Source of the DNA: Pseudomonas psychrophila HA-4
GTDB taxonomy: Bacteria > Pseudomonadota > Gammaproteobacteria > Pseudomonadales > Pseudomonadaceae
Assembly (NCBI RefSeq): GCF_000282975.1
Contig: NZ_ALJC01000114.1
Coordinates: 49,736 to 113,735, forward strand
Length of the DNA stretch: 64,000 nt
Direction: 5' to 3'
Translations under genes and position numbers: made by a program
The notes under the pieces: model-generated
Database searches by the model: none
What the model was told of the DNA's origin: nothing
Seen by the model: only the letters and a program-made list of their open reading frames with translations
In this document: positions 26,593-35,811 of the stretch, piece by piece
Numbering within the stretch: the first letter of the stretch is position 1
Layout: the number at the start of each line of letters is the position of its first letter

Positions 26593-28691
26593 TGTACAAG
26601 GTCATCAACCTGCTCAACCAGTTGGCCCTCGCGGCCATGCGCCGCTCAGAAATTGTCGGCGCGTTCGTGGTGCTGGCCATCGTCTTTATGATGATCACCC
26701 CGCTGCCGACCTGGCTGGTGGACATTTTGATCGCGGTGAATATCTGCATTTCCTGCTTGCTGATCATGCTGGCCATGCACTTACCACGGCCTTTAGCGTT
26801 TTCAACATTCCCCTCAGTGCTGCTCATTACCACGATGTTCCGCCTGGCCCTGTCGATCTCCACCACCCGCCTGATTCTGCTCAATCAGGACGCAGGGCAT
26901 ATCGTTGAAGCCTTCGGCCAGTTCGTGGTGGGCGGCAACTTGGCCGTGGGCATGGTGATTTTCATGATCCTCACAGTAGTCAACTTTTTGGTGATCACCA
27001 AGGGTTCCGAACGCGTCGCGGAGGTGGGTGCGCGCTTTACCCTCGACGCGATGCCAGGCAAGCAAATGTCCATCGACAGCGACTTGCGTGCCAACCTGAT
27101 CAGCGTCCAGGAGGCCAAGCGCAGACGCTCCGAACTGGGCAAGGAAAGCCAACTGTTCGGCGCCATGGACGGGGCGATGAAATTCGTCAATGGCGACGCC
27201 ATCGCCAGCTTGATCATCGTCGCGATCAACATGATTGGCGGTATCGCCATCGGTGTTATCCAGCACGGCATGAGTGCGGGCGATGCGGTGCAGTTGTACA
27301 CCGTGCTGACCATTGGTGACGGCCTGGTGGCGCAGATTCCGGCCCTGCTGATTTCCGTGACCAGCGGGATGATCATCACCCGGGTCGCCAACGACACCCC
27401 CAATGCCGAATCCAATATCGGCCGCGAGATTGCCGAGCAGATCACCAGCCAGCCCAAGGCATGGATCATCGCCTCGGTAGCAATGCTCGGGTTTGCCGCC
27501 ATGCCCGGTATGCCTGCCAGCGTGTTTATCACCATCGCGATCATTTGCGGACTGGGCGGCGTGCTGCAATTACAACGGGCCAAACCCAAGGTCGAAAAAG
27601 CCCCGCTCCAATACGTTGCCCCCGAAAACAATGGCCAGGATGACTTGCGCATGTTCCTGCCCAGCCGCCAGTTCGTGTTGCAGTTTCACCCGAGCCAGAA
27701 CCCCGCGCAGGTCGATGCGCTGGTCAGCGAAATCCGCCAGCGGCGCAACCGCCTGGTGATCAATTACGGGCTGACGCTGCCGTCATTCATCATCGAGTAC
27801 CTGGCGCACCTCGAACCCGACGAGTTCCGCTTCACGGTCTATGAGGTGCCCATGCTCAAGGCCACCTTCAGCCAGACCCATGTCGCCATCGAGGGGCAAC
27901 TGCACCCCTCGGAGTTTCACGAACAGGCGCGGCCCGGCACCGTGGACCGCCAGGAAAGCCACTGGCTGTGGCTGCCCATTGACGCCCTGCACAGCCAACC
28001 TGTGCCCGTAGCCGCAATCAGCGCCAGCACCCTAATTATTGAGCGCATGGAGCGTGCCTTGCAGACCTGCGGCCCGCAGTTTATCGGTTTGCAGGAAACC
28101 AAAGCGATTCTGGGCTGGCTGGAATCCGAGCAGCCGGAAGTGGCTCAGGAACTGCAACGCGTGCTGCCCCTTGCGCGCTTCTCACAGGTGCTGCAAAGAC
28201 TGGCCTCCGAGTGCGTACCGTTACGCGGGATTCGGGTGATTGCCGAAGCGTTGATAGAACACGGTCAGCACGAGCGCGACGTGACAGCGCTGACCGACTA
28301 CGTGCGCATCGCCCTTAAATCACTGATCTACAACCAGTACTGCAGCGCCGTCGGTTTGCAGGTCTGGTTGCTGACCCCGGAAAGCGAAGGCATCTTGCGC
28401 GACAGCCTGCGCCAGACCCAGACCGAAACCTTTTTTGCCCTCAACAGTGAGTCCAGCCTTTTGCTGGTTCAGCAGTTGCGCCTGGCCTTTCCGCTGCGCT
28501 CTGCCGAGCGTGCCGTGATGCTGGTCGCCCAAGATTTGCGCAGTCCGCTACGCACCTTGCTGCAAGAGGAATTCCACCATGTGCCGGTGCTCTCCTTTGC
28601 GGAAATCAGCAACGTAGCCGAAGTCAACGTGCTGGGCCGCTTTGACCTTGAAGACGAAATGTCGCCAGTGGAAGACGACTATGCCGCCTGA
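26592..28691 (+). CDS. hrcV: T3SS export gate protein HrcV (SctV)
   Basis: 699 aa FHIPEP-family protein. The first 320 residues carry the transmembrane helices, with the conserved loop KGSERVAEVGARFTLDAMPGKQMSIDSDLRANLI, the FHIPEP-region signature. The C-terminal half is the cytoplasmic domain that forms the nonameric ring docking chaperone-effector complexes. Start chosen at ATG 26592, overlapping the hrpJ stop, because the protein begins in family style (MYKVINLLNQLALAAMRRSEI); the longer frame to 26487 lies inside hrpJ. Confidence 0.97.
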   Translation: MYKVINLLNQLALAAMRRSEIVGAFVVLAIVFMMITPLPTWLVDILIAVNICISCLLIMLAMHLPRPLAFSTFPSVLLITTMFRLALSISTTRLILLNQDAGHIVEAFGQFVVGGNLAVGMVIFMILTVVNFLVITKGSERVAEVGARFTLDAMPGKQMSIDSDLRANLISVQEAKRRRSELGKESQLFGAMDGAMKFVNGDAIASLIIVAINMIGGIAIGVIQHGMSAGDAVQLYTVLTIGDGLVAQIPALLISVTSGMIITRVANDTPNAESNIGREIAEQITSQPKAWIIASVAMLGFAAMPGMPASVFITIAIICGLGGVLQLQRAKPKVEKAPLQYVAPENNGQDDLRMFLPSRQFVLQFHPSQNPAQVDALVSEIRQRRNRLVINYGLTLPSFIIEYLAHLEPDEFRFTVYEVPMLKATFSQTHVAIEGQLHPSEFHEQARPGTVDRQESHWLWLPIDALHSQPVPVAAISASTLIIERMERALQTCGPQFIGLQETKAILGWLESEQPEVAQELQRVLPLARFSQVLQRLASECVPLRGIRVIAEALIEHGQHERDVTALTDYVRIALKSLIYNQYCSAVGLQVWLLTPESEGILRDSLRQTQTETFFALNSESSLLLVQQLRLAFPLRSAERAVMLVAQDLRSPLRTLLQEEFHHVPVLSFAEISNVAEVNVLGRFDLEDEMSPVEDDYAA

Positions 28692-28704
28692 GGGAGTGAG
28701 CGAG

Positions 28705-29622
28705 ATGTTTGAGCTGCGCGTCTTGAACGGCTTGCATCAGGGCGCCGCGCTGCCATTGGTGGGTGAACAATGGCTGATTGGCGCCGATGACCAACACGAC
28801 CTGGCCCTCTACGACCCTGGCGTCGCCGCATTGCATTGCCGCTTGAGCCGCACTGAAGACGGCTGGTCGCTGGACGCCGAAGACAGCTTGATCAACGACG
28901 ATGAAGGCCACGCCCTGACCAGCGCCCAATTAAGGCCCAATCAGGCATTCGCGCTGGGCAACGTCTGGTTATGCCTGGCCGCTGCCGAAACGGCGTGGCC
29001 GCAAGTCCCGCACGTGATTGCCCCGGTCTCTGAGCCCGCCTGGGCAAGCCACCCCGAACCGGCCCCAGCACCGCGTGCGCCACGCTGGAAACTACTCTGC
29101 GCGGCCCTCGCCGGGCTGGTGCTGGGGGTGATCGGCGCGCAAGCGTTTATGAATCGCACTGTCACCACAGCCGATCACCCCGCCTCCTCGAGCCCCGCAT
29201 CTCCGGCGGCCGAGTCCGTGCCGGGCAAAATTACGTTGACCAACCGCGATGACATTCGCCGCCACCTCAGCACCCTACTCAGCGAACGCCTGCTCACCGA
29301 CGTCACGCTCGAAGACAGCGGCGACGGCCTAGTCATTAAAGGCCGCCTCAATGAAGAGGCCCTGCAGGTTTACCGGCGCATGCTCGAGCATTTCACTGCG
29401 CGCTACGCCATCGCCGTGCCCGTGTTGGATCAGGTGGCCACCCTCAGTCGCGGCCTGCCCTTTGCGATTGCGCAAATCATTTCGGGCAACAACGCTCATC
29501 TGGTCACCGCTGACGGGCACCGGATGTACATCGGCGATCAATACAACGGTTTACGCCTGACCCACATCGATGATCAACGCATCGAGTTTGACGGTGACCA
29601 ACACATCGAGGTGCCGTGGTGA
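28705..29622 (+). CDS. hrpQ: T3SS inner-ring protein HrpQ (SctD)
   Basis: 305 aa from ATG at 28705, 8 nt after GGAG. The N-terminal about 90 residues look like the FHA-like cytoplasmic domain (LRVLNGLHQGAALPL...WLIGADDQHDLAL). A single transmembrane helix at about 122-142 (LLCAALAGLVLGVIGAQAF) is followed by a periplasmic part with ring-building repeats (VTLEDSGDGLVIKGRL). SctD forms the outer of the two inner-membrane rings around HrcJ. The gene ends overlapping the hrcN start. Confidence 0.92.
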   Translation: MFELRVLNGLHQGAALPLVGEQWLIGADDQHDLALYDPGVAALHCRLSRTEDGWSLDAEDSLINDDEGHALTSAQLRPNQAFALGNVWLCLAAAETAWPQVPHVIAPVSEPAWASHPEPAPAPRAPRWKLLCAALAGLVLGVIGAQAFMNRTVTTADHPASSSPASPAAESVPGKITLTNRDDIRRHLSTLLSERLLTDVTLEDSGDGLVIKGRLNEEALQVYRRMLEHFTARYAIAVPVLDQVATLSRGLPFAIAQIISGNNAHLVTADGHRMYIGDQYNGLRLTHIDDQRIEFDGDQHIEVPW

Positions 29623-30968
29623 ACGCCGCCCTGCAACGCTGGACGCAAGAGCAACACGCACGCCTGTCCACCTGCTCGGCGGTACGGGTCAGCGGCCGGG
29701 TCACGGCGGTGAACGGGATTCTGCTGGAATGCCAGATACCGGCAGCTAAGGTCGGCGACTTGTGCGAAGTCAGCAAAGCGGACGCCAGCACCCTGCTTGC
29801 CGAAATAATTGGCTTTACCGCGCACAGCACCTTGCTCAGCGCCTTGGGCACACCCGACGGGATCCAGGTCGGCGCACGCATTCGCCCTTTGGGCATGGCG
29901 CACCGCATCGGGGTCGATGAGCATCTGCTGGGCCGCGTACTGGATGGCTTCGGCCGCCCGCTGGTGGGTGATGGCGACGGTGCGTTTGCCGGTGTGCATG
30001 ACCTGCGCACCACCACCCCAGTGATTGCCGAAGCCCTGGCACCCATGCAAAAGCCGCGCATCAGCCGCGCCCTGCCCACCGGCATTCGCGCCATCGACAG
30101 CGCCATGCTGCTGGGCGAAGGGCAACGGGTCGGACTGTTCGCCGGGGCCGGGTGCGGGAAAACCACCTTGCTGGCAGAAATGGCCCGCAACATGGACTGT
30201 GACGTGATTGTCTTCGGCCTGATCGGTGAGCGTGGCCGCGAGCTGCGCGAGTTCCTCGACCATGAACTGGATGAACAACTGCGCCAGCGCTCGGTACTGA
30301 TTTGCGCAACCTCCGACCGTTCCAGCATGGAGCGCGCACGGGCCGCCTTCACAGCCACCGCCATCGCCGAAGCCTATCGTCAGCGCGGCCTAAAAGTCCT
30401 GTTGCTGATCGACTCACTGACACGCTTCGCCCGTGCCCAGCGCGAAATTGGCCTGGCCGCCGGGGAGCCGCTGGGCCGTGGCGGCCTGCCGCCATCGGTC
30501 TACACCTTGTTGCCACAGTTGGTGGAGCGCGCAGGCATGAGCGAAACCGGCTCGATTACCGCGATCTACACCGTGCTGATCGAGGCCGACTCAATGAATG
30601 ACCCGGTGGCCGACGAAGTCCGCTCGCTGCTCGACGGGCACATCGTACTGTCGCGCAAGCTCGCCGAACGCGGCCACTACCCGGCCATCGACGTTCTCGC
30701 CAGCATCAGCCGCATCATGGGCAGCGTCACCGGACGCGAGCAGGTGCGGGCCAACAATCGCCTGCGCCAATTACTGGCCGCCTATCGCCAGGTCGAGATG
30801 CTGCTGCGCTTGGGTGAATACCAGCCCGGTGCCGACCCGGTGACCGACTGCGCAGTGCAGCTCAATGACACCCTCAACGCCTTTTTGCGCCAGGACCTGC
30901 GTGAGCCCGTCAGCCTTGATGAGACCCAGGCCTTGCTTGTGCACATCACCTCGCAGGTGCCGGAGTAA
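29619..30968 (+). CDS. hrcN: T3SS ATPase HrcN (SctN)
   Basis: 449 aa from GTG at 29619 (GAGG 6 nt upstream; the adjacent GTG at 29616 is possible). Walker A GAGCGKT at residues 176-182, the GERGRE motif, Walker B LLLIDSLTRFARAQREI and the SVYTLLPQLVERAG segment place it in the FliI/YscN family. It unfolds substrates and strips chaperones at the base of the apparatus, powered by ATP. Lies between hrpQ and the stalk gene hrpO. Confidence 0.97.
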   Translation: MNAALQRWTQEQHARLSTCSAVRVSGRVTAVNGILLECQIPAAKVGDLCEVSKADASTLLAEIIGFTAHSTLLSALGTPDGIQVGARIRPLGMAHRIGVDEHLLGRVLDGFGRPLVGDGDGAFAGVHDLRTTTPVIAEALAPMQKPRISRALPTGIRAIDSAMLLGEGQRVGLFAGAGCGKTTLLAEMARNMDCDVIVFGLIGERGRELREFLDHELDEQLRQRSVLICATSDRSSMERARAAFTATAIAEAYRQRGLKVLLLIDSLTRFARAQREIGLAAGEPLGRGGLPPSVYTLLPQLVERAGMSETGSITAIYTVLIEADSMNDPVADEVRSLLDGHIVLSRKLAERGHYPAIDVLASISRIMGSVTGREQVRANNRLRQLLAAYRQVEMLLRLGEYQPGADPVTDCAVQLNDTLNAFLRQDLREPVSLDETQALLVHITSQVPE

Positions 30969-30970
30969 CC

Positions 30971-31414
30971 ATGTACGACCCCGTCGAAATCGACCCCGAA
31001 CGCACAGCCCTCATGCTGCTGGTCAACGTACTTACACCACTGCGCCAGCACCGCCAGGCCAGTGCCGAACGCGCCTGTAAACGCCTTGAACACTCGCTGC
31101 TCCAGCTGTGCGAGCAACTGCTCACGAGCCAAGCCTCGTTCAGTCAGGAGCGCGACAACCAAAAAGCCCGGCGCCAGCAACTGTCGACAGCGCACCTGCA
31201 ACAGACGGTGGCGTTGAGCGACATCGACCGCTGGCATGAAAAGGAGCGGCGCATGCTCGACCGCCTGGCCCAGATCCGCCAACACATCAGCCACTTGCAC
31301 ACGCGCATCGAGACCCTGCGCGAGCAACTGCAACAGGCCCTGCTGGAGGTTAAGGCGCGCCAGCGGGCTGTCGAAAAACTGGCCTGTTTGAGCGAGAGCC
31401 TGCATGACGAATAA
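30971..31414 (+). CDS. hrpO: T3SS central stalk protein HrpO (SctO)
   Basis: 147 aa, Gln/Glu/Arg/Leu-rich and almost wholly alpha-helical, with two long heptad-like helices (about 20-75 and 78-140). This is the FliJ/YscO-type hairpin coiled coil that sits in the HrcN ring. The family is poorly conserved in sequence; assignment rests on the hrcN-hrpO-hrpP order and the coiled-coil character. It starts 2 nt after hrcN and overlaps hrpP. Confidence 0.88.
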   Translation: MYDPVEIDPERTALMLLVNVLTPLRQHRQASAERACKRLEHSLLQLCEQLLTSQASFSQERDNQKARRQQLSTAHLQQTVALSDIDRWHEKERRMLDRLAQIRQHISHLHTRIETLREQLQQALLEVKARQRAVEKLACLSESLHDE

Positions 31415-31976
31415 ATCAGCCATCACCCCGCCGATCGCGCACCACGCCCCGTTGGCGCCCGCGCCACAGCCCCGGCAACAGGTCGTTGCGCCACAACCCG
31501 TGGCTGCGACCGGCAATGCTCCTCTGCCCAAGCGCAGCGAGACAGCGCGCAGCCGCGTGACCGACAGCCGATCTGACAGCCCCTGCGTACCGGATGCCGA
31601 CAGCCTGTGGTTTGAGCAACTGCTGGCCCTGCCTGCCTCTGGGCAAGAGGCGCAGTCCGACTCCCAAGGCGGCACCAGCAACGCCGGATTGTTTGCTGCG
31701 TTCGACGGCGTGCCCACGCAGTTGATTGAGCAACTGACGCTGCAATTACCGGCCCTTGGCCGTCGACCACTCTGTGCCACTGTACTCATGCCCACGCTGG
31801 GCAAAGTGCAGGTGCGCGCCAGTAAACGCGACAGCATTTGGGCCATTGAGCTAGGTTTTGAGCGCGCCGATAGTTTGCAACGCGTCAGCCGACACCAAGG
31901 CGCCTGCGAACGCGCGCTGGCGCAAGCGCTGGGGCATGACGTCGAGCTGTCGTTACACCCTGCAGGTGACGCATGA
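31404..31976 (+). CDS. hrpP: T3SS pilus-length/specificity-switch protein HrpP (SctP)
   Basis: 190 aa. The N-terminal half is Pro/Ala/Gln-rich and probably disordered (PPIAHHAPLAPAPQPRQQV); the C-terminal half is a compact domain ending VELSLHPAGDA, the T3S4-like substrate-switch region. SctP proteins are secreted and interact with HrcU to switch from pilus to effector export. Overlaps hrpO by 11 nt and hrcQa by 4 nt. Confidence 0.88.
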   Translation: MTNKSAITPPIAHHAPLAPAPQPRQQVVAPQPVAATGNAPLPKRSETARSRVTDSRSDSPCVPDADSLWFEQLLALPASGQEAQSDSQGGTSNAGLFAAFDGVPTQLIEQLTLQLPALGRRPLCATVLMPTLGKVQVRASKRDSIWAIELGFERADSLQRVSRHQGACERALAQALGHDVELSLHPAGDA

Positions 31977-32695
31977 ACGCCCTGCAATTGCGGGCCGTCC
32001 CAGCCTCCATCGCTGCCGCCGGCCTGGCGCTAGGGCGCGGTCGGCGGCTGGAATTGAGCAGTGGCGAAGACCGGGTACACCTCACTCTCGGCCCACGGGT
32101 AATGCCCGACATGACCCGCCCTCAACCCGCCTTGCACCTGTTGAGCCAGCAAGGGTCTTTGCTACTGAGCAATGCCGATGCAGTGCTCAGTTTGTGCGGC
32201 GAAGTCCCGGTAATTTCCAGCGGCCCATCACAAGCGTGGTACTGGCAACTGATCAATCAGCAACTGAGCCGCACACTCCACGACCTGCTGTCACCGCTCG
32301 AACCCGGCACCGCATCAGCCCCGGCATTGCCCGAACGCATCGACTGCCGCATCAGTGTCGAGCGCTCAGGCGAGCAGGCACAGGGCGTGCTGAGTTGCAG
32401 CGCCGTGACCTTATTGCGCCTGCTCGACGCCGCCCCGTGGCACGGCGTCGAACGGCCATTACCCGCTGACTGGCCGTTGCGCTATCCGCTGGTGGCAGGG
32501 CGAATGAATTTAACCGTCAGCCAATTGCGCTCGTTGCGTCCGGGCGATGTGCTGCTACCCGAAGAAACCCTGTTCGACATCCACGGAGCCGGGCGATTGC
32601 AGTTGGGCGATCAACAGTGGGCCGTCCAGAGCCCTGTTCGAGATGACCCGTTACAGCTGCAACTGATTCACAAGGAAAACGCCCATGAGCAATGA
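31973..32695 (+). CDS. hrcQa: T3SS cytoplasmic ring protein HrcQa (SctQ N-part)
   Basis: 240 aa. It corresponds to the N-terminal and first surface-presentation-of-antigens segment of SctQ; the region about 165-235 (GRMNLTVSQLRSLRPGDVLLPEETLFD) is the SpoA-like fold. In P. syringae-type systems SctQ is split into two genes, and the split is kept here, with hrcQb overlapping by 11 nt. The protein forms the sorting platform under the export gate. Confidence 0.93.
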   Translation: MNALQLRAVPASIAAAGLALGRGRRLELSSGEDRVHLTLGPRVMPDMTRPQPALHLLSQQGSLLLSNADAVLSLCGEVPVISSGPSQAWYWQLINQQLSRTLHDLLSPLEPGTASAPALPERIDCRISVERSGEQAQGVLSCSAVTLLRLLDAAPWHGVERPLPADWPLRYPLVAGRMNLTVSQLRSLRPGDVLLPEETLFDIHGAGRLQLGDQQWAVQSPVRDDPLQLQLIHKENAHEQ

Positions 32696-33020
32696 CTATG
32701 AAATCGACAGCGATGCCGATGAAGAAAACCTGCGTTTCGATGACGCTTATCCCGGCGCTACTGACGCACCGCACGCCATCGCACCTGCGCCGTCTGTGCT
32801 GGCAGGGCTGAACCTTGAGCTGACGTTGCGCTGCGGCCATATCAACCTGAGCCTGAGCGCCTTGCAGCATCTGGCACCCGGCTCGGTGCTGGGGATTAGC
32901 GGCGTCACGCCGGGCCACGCGACCTTGTGCCATGGCGAACGGGTGGTCGCCCATGGTGAGTTGGTGGAGGTCGATGGCCATCTGGGCCTGCACATCACCC
33001 GCGTGGTGTTCGACCAATGA
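32685..33020 (+). CDS. hrcQb: T3SS cytoplasmic ring protein HrcQb (SctQ C-part)
   Basis: 111 aa. The acidic N-terminal about 30 residues (DYEIDSDADEENLRFDD) precede a SpoA domain (LELTLRCGHINLSLSALQHLAPGSVL) like FliN, which dimerises and joins HrcQa in the C-ring/sorting platform. The TGA overlaps the hrcR ATG. Confidence 0.95.
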   Translation: MSNDYEIDSDADEENLRFDDAYPGATDAPHAIAPAPSVLAGLNLELTLRCGHINLSLSALQHLAPGSVLGISGVTPGHATLCHGERVVAHGELVEVDGHLGLHITRVVFDQ

Positions 33021-33670
33021 TTCTGGACGGTATGAACCCGATCATGCTCGCGCTGTTTCTGGGCGCACTGTCATTGATCCCGTTGCTTCTGATCATCTGC
33101 ACGGCCTTCCTGAAAATTTCCATGGTGCTGCTGATCACCCGCAATGCTATCGGTGTGCAGCAGGTGCCGCCGAACATCGCCATGTACGGCATCGCGCTGG
33201 CTGCCACGCTGTTCGTGATGGCGCCGGTGGCCCATGAAATCCAGCAACGGGTCATCGACAACCCGTTGCAGGTGGGCAGCCTAGAAAAACTCCAGGCCAG
33301 TGCCAATACCGTCATACAGCCCATTCAGCGCTTTATGAGCCGCAACACCGACCCCGATGTAATGGCCCATCTGCTGGACAACACCCACCGCATGTGGCCC
33401 GCCGATATGGCCGCAAAAGCCGACCGCAATGACCTACTACTGGCGATCCCGGCGTTTGTGCTGTCGGAGCTGCAGGCCGGGTTCCAGATCGGTTTTCTGA
33501 TCTACATCCCGTTTATCGTCATCGACTTGATCGTCTCCAACCTGCTGCTGGCCCTGGGCATGCAAATGGTCTCGCCCATGACCATTTCGCTGCCGCTCAA
33601 GCTGTTGCTGTTTGTGCTGGTTCAGGGTTGGTCGCGGTTACTCGACAGCCTGTTTTATTCCTATCTGTGA
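33017..33670 (+). CDS. hrcR: T3SS export apparatus protein HrcR (SctR)
   Basis: 217 aa FliP/SctR-family membrane protein. It has the family core FLKISMVLLITRNAIGVQQVPPN and the C-terminal FVIDLIVSNLLLALGMQMVSP (as VIDLIVSN...GMQMVSP). SctR forms the pentameric base of the export gate in the inner membrane. Overlaps hrcQb by 4 nt. Confidence 0.97.
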   Translation: MILDGMNPIMLALFLGALSLIPLLLIICTAFLKISMVLLITRNAIGVQQVPPNIAMYGIALAATLFVMAPVAHEIQQRVIDNPLQVGSLEKLQASANTVIQPIQRFMSRNTDPDVMAHLLDNTHRMWPADMAAKADRNDLLLAIPAFVLSELQAGFQIGFLIYIPFIVIDLIVSNLLLALGMQMVSPMTISLPLKLLLFVLVQGWSRLLDSLFYSYL

Positions 33671-33677
33671 GGCTGGC

Positions 33678-33944
33678 GTGGAAGCATTGGAGCTGTTTAA
33701 GCAAGGCATGTTACTGGTGGTCATCCTCACCGCGCCGCCGCTGGGGGTGGCGGTACTGGTGGGGGTGCTGACGTCGCTGTTGCAGGCGCTGATGCAAATC
33801 CAGGATCAAACCCTGCCCTTTGGGATCAAACTGGCCGCAGTCGGCCTGACCCTAGCCGCTACCGGGCGCTGGATTGGCGTGGAACTGATCCAGTTCACCA
33901 ACCTCGCCTTCGACTTGATTGCTCGCAATGGCGGCGTGCATTGA
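33678..33944 (+). CDS. hrcS: T3SS export apparatus protein HrcS (SctS)
   Basis: 88 aa from GTG at 33678, preceded by GAGG. Two transmembrane hairpin helices (ALELFKQGMLLVVILTAPPLGVAVLVGVL and the one after QIQDQTLPFGIKL) are the FliQ/SctS plan, with the conserved QALMQIQDQTL loop. Frame open back to 33612 is inside hrcR. The TGA overlaps the hrcT ATG. Confidence 0.96.
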   Translation: MEALELFKQGMLLVVILTAPPLGVAVLVGVLTSLLQALMQIQDQTLPFGIKLAAVGLTLAATGRWIGVELIQFTNLAFDLIARNGGVH

Positions 33945-34738
33945 TGCCCCTAGACGCCGAGCACCTGTTTGAGCTGATGCTCGGCACCGGGCTGGCCATG
34001 GCACGCATCCTGCCCTGCCTGATTCTGGTACCCGCTTTCTGCTTCAAATACCTCAAAGGCCCGCTGCGTTACGGCGTGACCATTGCGGTATCGCTGATCC
34101 CGGCCCCCAGCATCGGCCGGGTGCTGGTACAGGAAAACGATCACTGGTTTGTGATTGCCGGTTTGCTGCTCAAAGAATCGGTGCTGGGGATTTTATTGGG
34201 CCTGCTGCTGTACGCACCGTTCTGGCTGTTTGCCACGGTGGGTGCCCTGCTCGACAGCCAGCGCGGCGCCTTGAGCGGCGGCCAGCTCAACCCGTCGCTG
34301 GGGCCAGATGCCACACCGCTGGGCGAGCTGTTCCAGGAAATGTTGATCATGCTGGTGATTTTGTCGGGCGGCCTGTCGTTGATCACCCAAGTGATTTGGG
34401 ACAGCTACCTCATCTGGCCGCCAACCGTCTGGCTGCCCGGCATGGATGTACAGGGTCTGGATGTATTTCTCGCTGAACTGAACCGCACGCTGCAACACGC
34501 CCTGCTGTATGCCGCGCCCTTTATTGGCGTGCTGCTGCTGATCGAGGCGGCCTTTGCCATCATCGGCCTGTATGCCCAGCAACTGAACGTCTCACTCTTG
34601 TCGATGCCCGCCAAGAGCATGGCGGGCTTGTTGTTTTTGCTGGTGTACCTGCCGACTTTGTTGCAATTGGGCAATGGCGAGATCACGCACTTTCTTGACC
34701 TCACGTTACTCCTTAAGCAAATGGTCCATGTGCCATGA
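33944..34738 (+). CDS. hrcT: T3SS export apparatus protein HrcT (SctT)
   Basis: 264 aa FliR/SctT-family protein with about six hydrophobic segments, and the typical GALLDSQRGALSGGQLNPSLG loop and C-terminal SLLSMPAKSMAGLLFLLVYL. ATG at 33944 overlaps the hrcS stop; a TTG one codon earlier is less likely. Together with HrcR and HrcS it forms the export gate. Confidence 0.96.
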   Translation: MPLDAEHLFELMLGTGLAMARILPCLILVPAFCFKYLKGPLRYGVTIAVSLIPAPSIGRVLVQENDHWFVIAGLLLKESVLGILLGLLLYAPFWLFATVGALLDSQRGALSGGQLNPSLGPDATPLGELFQEMLIMLVILSGGLSLITQVIWDSYLIWPPTVWLPGMDVQGLDVFLAELNRTLQHALLYAAPFIGVLLLIEAAFAIIGLYAQQLNVSLLSMPAKSMAGLLFLLVYLPTLLQLGNGEITHFLDLTLLLKQMVHVP

Positions 34739-35811
34739 GTGAAAAAACCGAAAAGGCGACGCCCAAAAAAGAACGTGATGCCCGCGAAAAGGGCCAGGTC
34801 GGGCAAAGTCAGGATCTGACCAAACTGCTGGTGCTCACGGGCGTCAGCGAGGTGTGTCTGGGCATGGCCGACGAGAGCATGGGCCGCCTGCAATACCTCA
34901 CCGCGTTGCCGCTGCAACACCTGCATCAGCCCTTTATGAGCACGTTGTCCGAGCTGGGCGGCCAAGCCGTATCGACCCTGGTTTCGTTTATCGCATTGAG
35001 CGTCGGCGTGGCTATCCTCATGCGCCTTGTGGGCAGTTGGATGCAGATCGGCTTTCTGTTTGCGCCCAAGGCCTTGAAGGTTGATCTGGGCAAACTCAAC
35101 CCGTTCGCGCAACTCAAGCAGATGTTCAGCGCGCAGAACCTGACCACCTTGCTGTTGAGCCTGCTCAAGGCGGTGGTTATCGGGGTCACGCTGTATGTGT
35201 CGATCAAACCGCTGCTGGGCACACTCGTGCTGCTGGCCGACACCGACCTGACCACGTACTGGCATGCCTTGCTGAGCCTGTTTCGCCATGTGCTGCGTAT
35301 TACATTGGGGTTGCTGCTGGCCCTGGCCATGATCGACTTCGCGATGCAGAAGTACTTCCATGCCAAAAAACTGCGCATGAGCCACGACGACATCAAAAAA
35401 GAATACAAACAGTCCGAGGGCGATCCGCACGTCAAGGGTCACCGCAAGCATCTGGCCCGCGAGCTGCTCAACGCTGAACCGAGCAAGGCCCCCAGGCCTG
35501 TAGAAGACGCCGACGTGTTGCTAATTAACCCGACTCACTTTGCCGTAGCGCTGTATTACCGGCCGGGGCAGACGCCGTTGCCATTGATTCACTGCAAGGG
35601 GCAAGACGAGGAGGCGCTGGCGCTGATCCAGCGCGCACAGTTGGGCAAAATCCCGGTGGTGCAATGCGTCTGGTTGGCGCGCGCGCTGTTCAAAGTCAGA
35701 ACCGGGCGGCATATCCCGCGTGAAACGCTGTTGGATGTGGCACACATTTACCAGGTGATTCGTCAGTTGGATGAGATGAGTGAAACGATCATTCGGGTTG
35801 AACAACCCTGA
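34735..35811 (+). CDS. hrcU: T3SS switch protein HrcU (SctU)
   Basis: 358 aa FlhB/SctU-family protein. The N-terminus has the basic EKTEKATPKKERDAREKGQV block, followed by four transmembrane segments. The autocleavage site NPTH is at residues 265-268 (LLINPTHFAVALYY); cleavage between Asn and Pro lets the cytoplasmic tail switch substrate specificity. Its stop overlaps the start of the next gene, extending the operon beyond where it ends in P. syringae. Confidence 0.97.
   Translation: MSEKTEKATPKKERDAREKGQVGQSQDLTKLLVLTGVSEVCLGMADESMGRLQYLTALPLQHLHQPFMSTLSELGGQAVSTLVSFIALSVGVAILMRLVGSWMQIGFLFAPKALKVDLGKLNPFAQLKQMFSAQNLTTLLLSLLKAVVIGVTLYVSIKPLLGTLVLLADTDLTTYWHALLSLFRHVLRITLGLLLALAMIDFAMQKYFHAKKLRMSHDDIKKEYKQSEGDPHVKGHRKHLARELLNAEPSKAPRPVEDADVLLINPTHFAVALYYRPGQTPLPLIHCKGQDEEALALIQRAQLGKIPVVQCVWLARALFKVRTGRHIPRETLLDVAHIYQVIRQLDEMSETIIRVEQP

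Noticed and set aside
30782..31987. 401-codon open frame antisense to hrpO and hrpP
   Set aside because: Overlapping sense genes fit the T3SS order exactly and the antisense product is Arg/Cys/Ser-rich shadow sequence.
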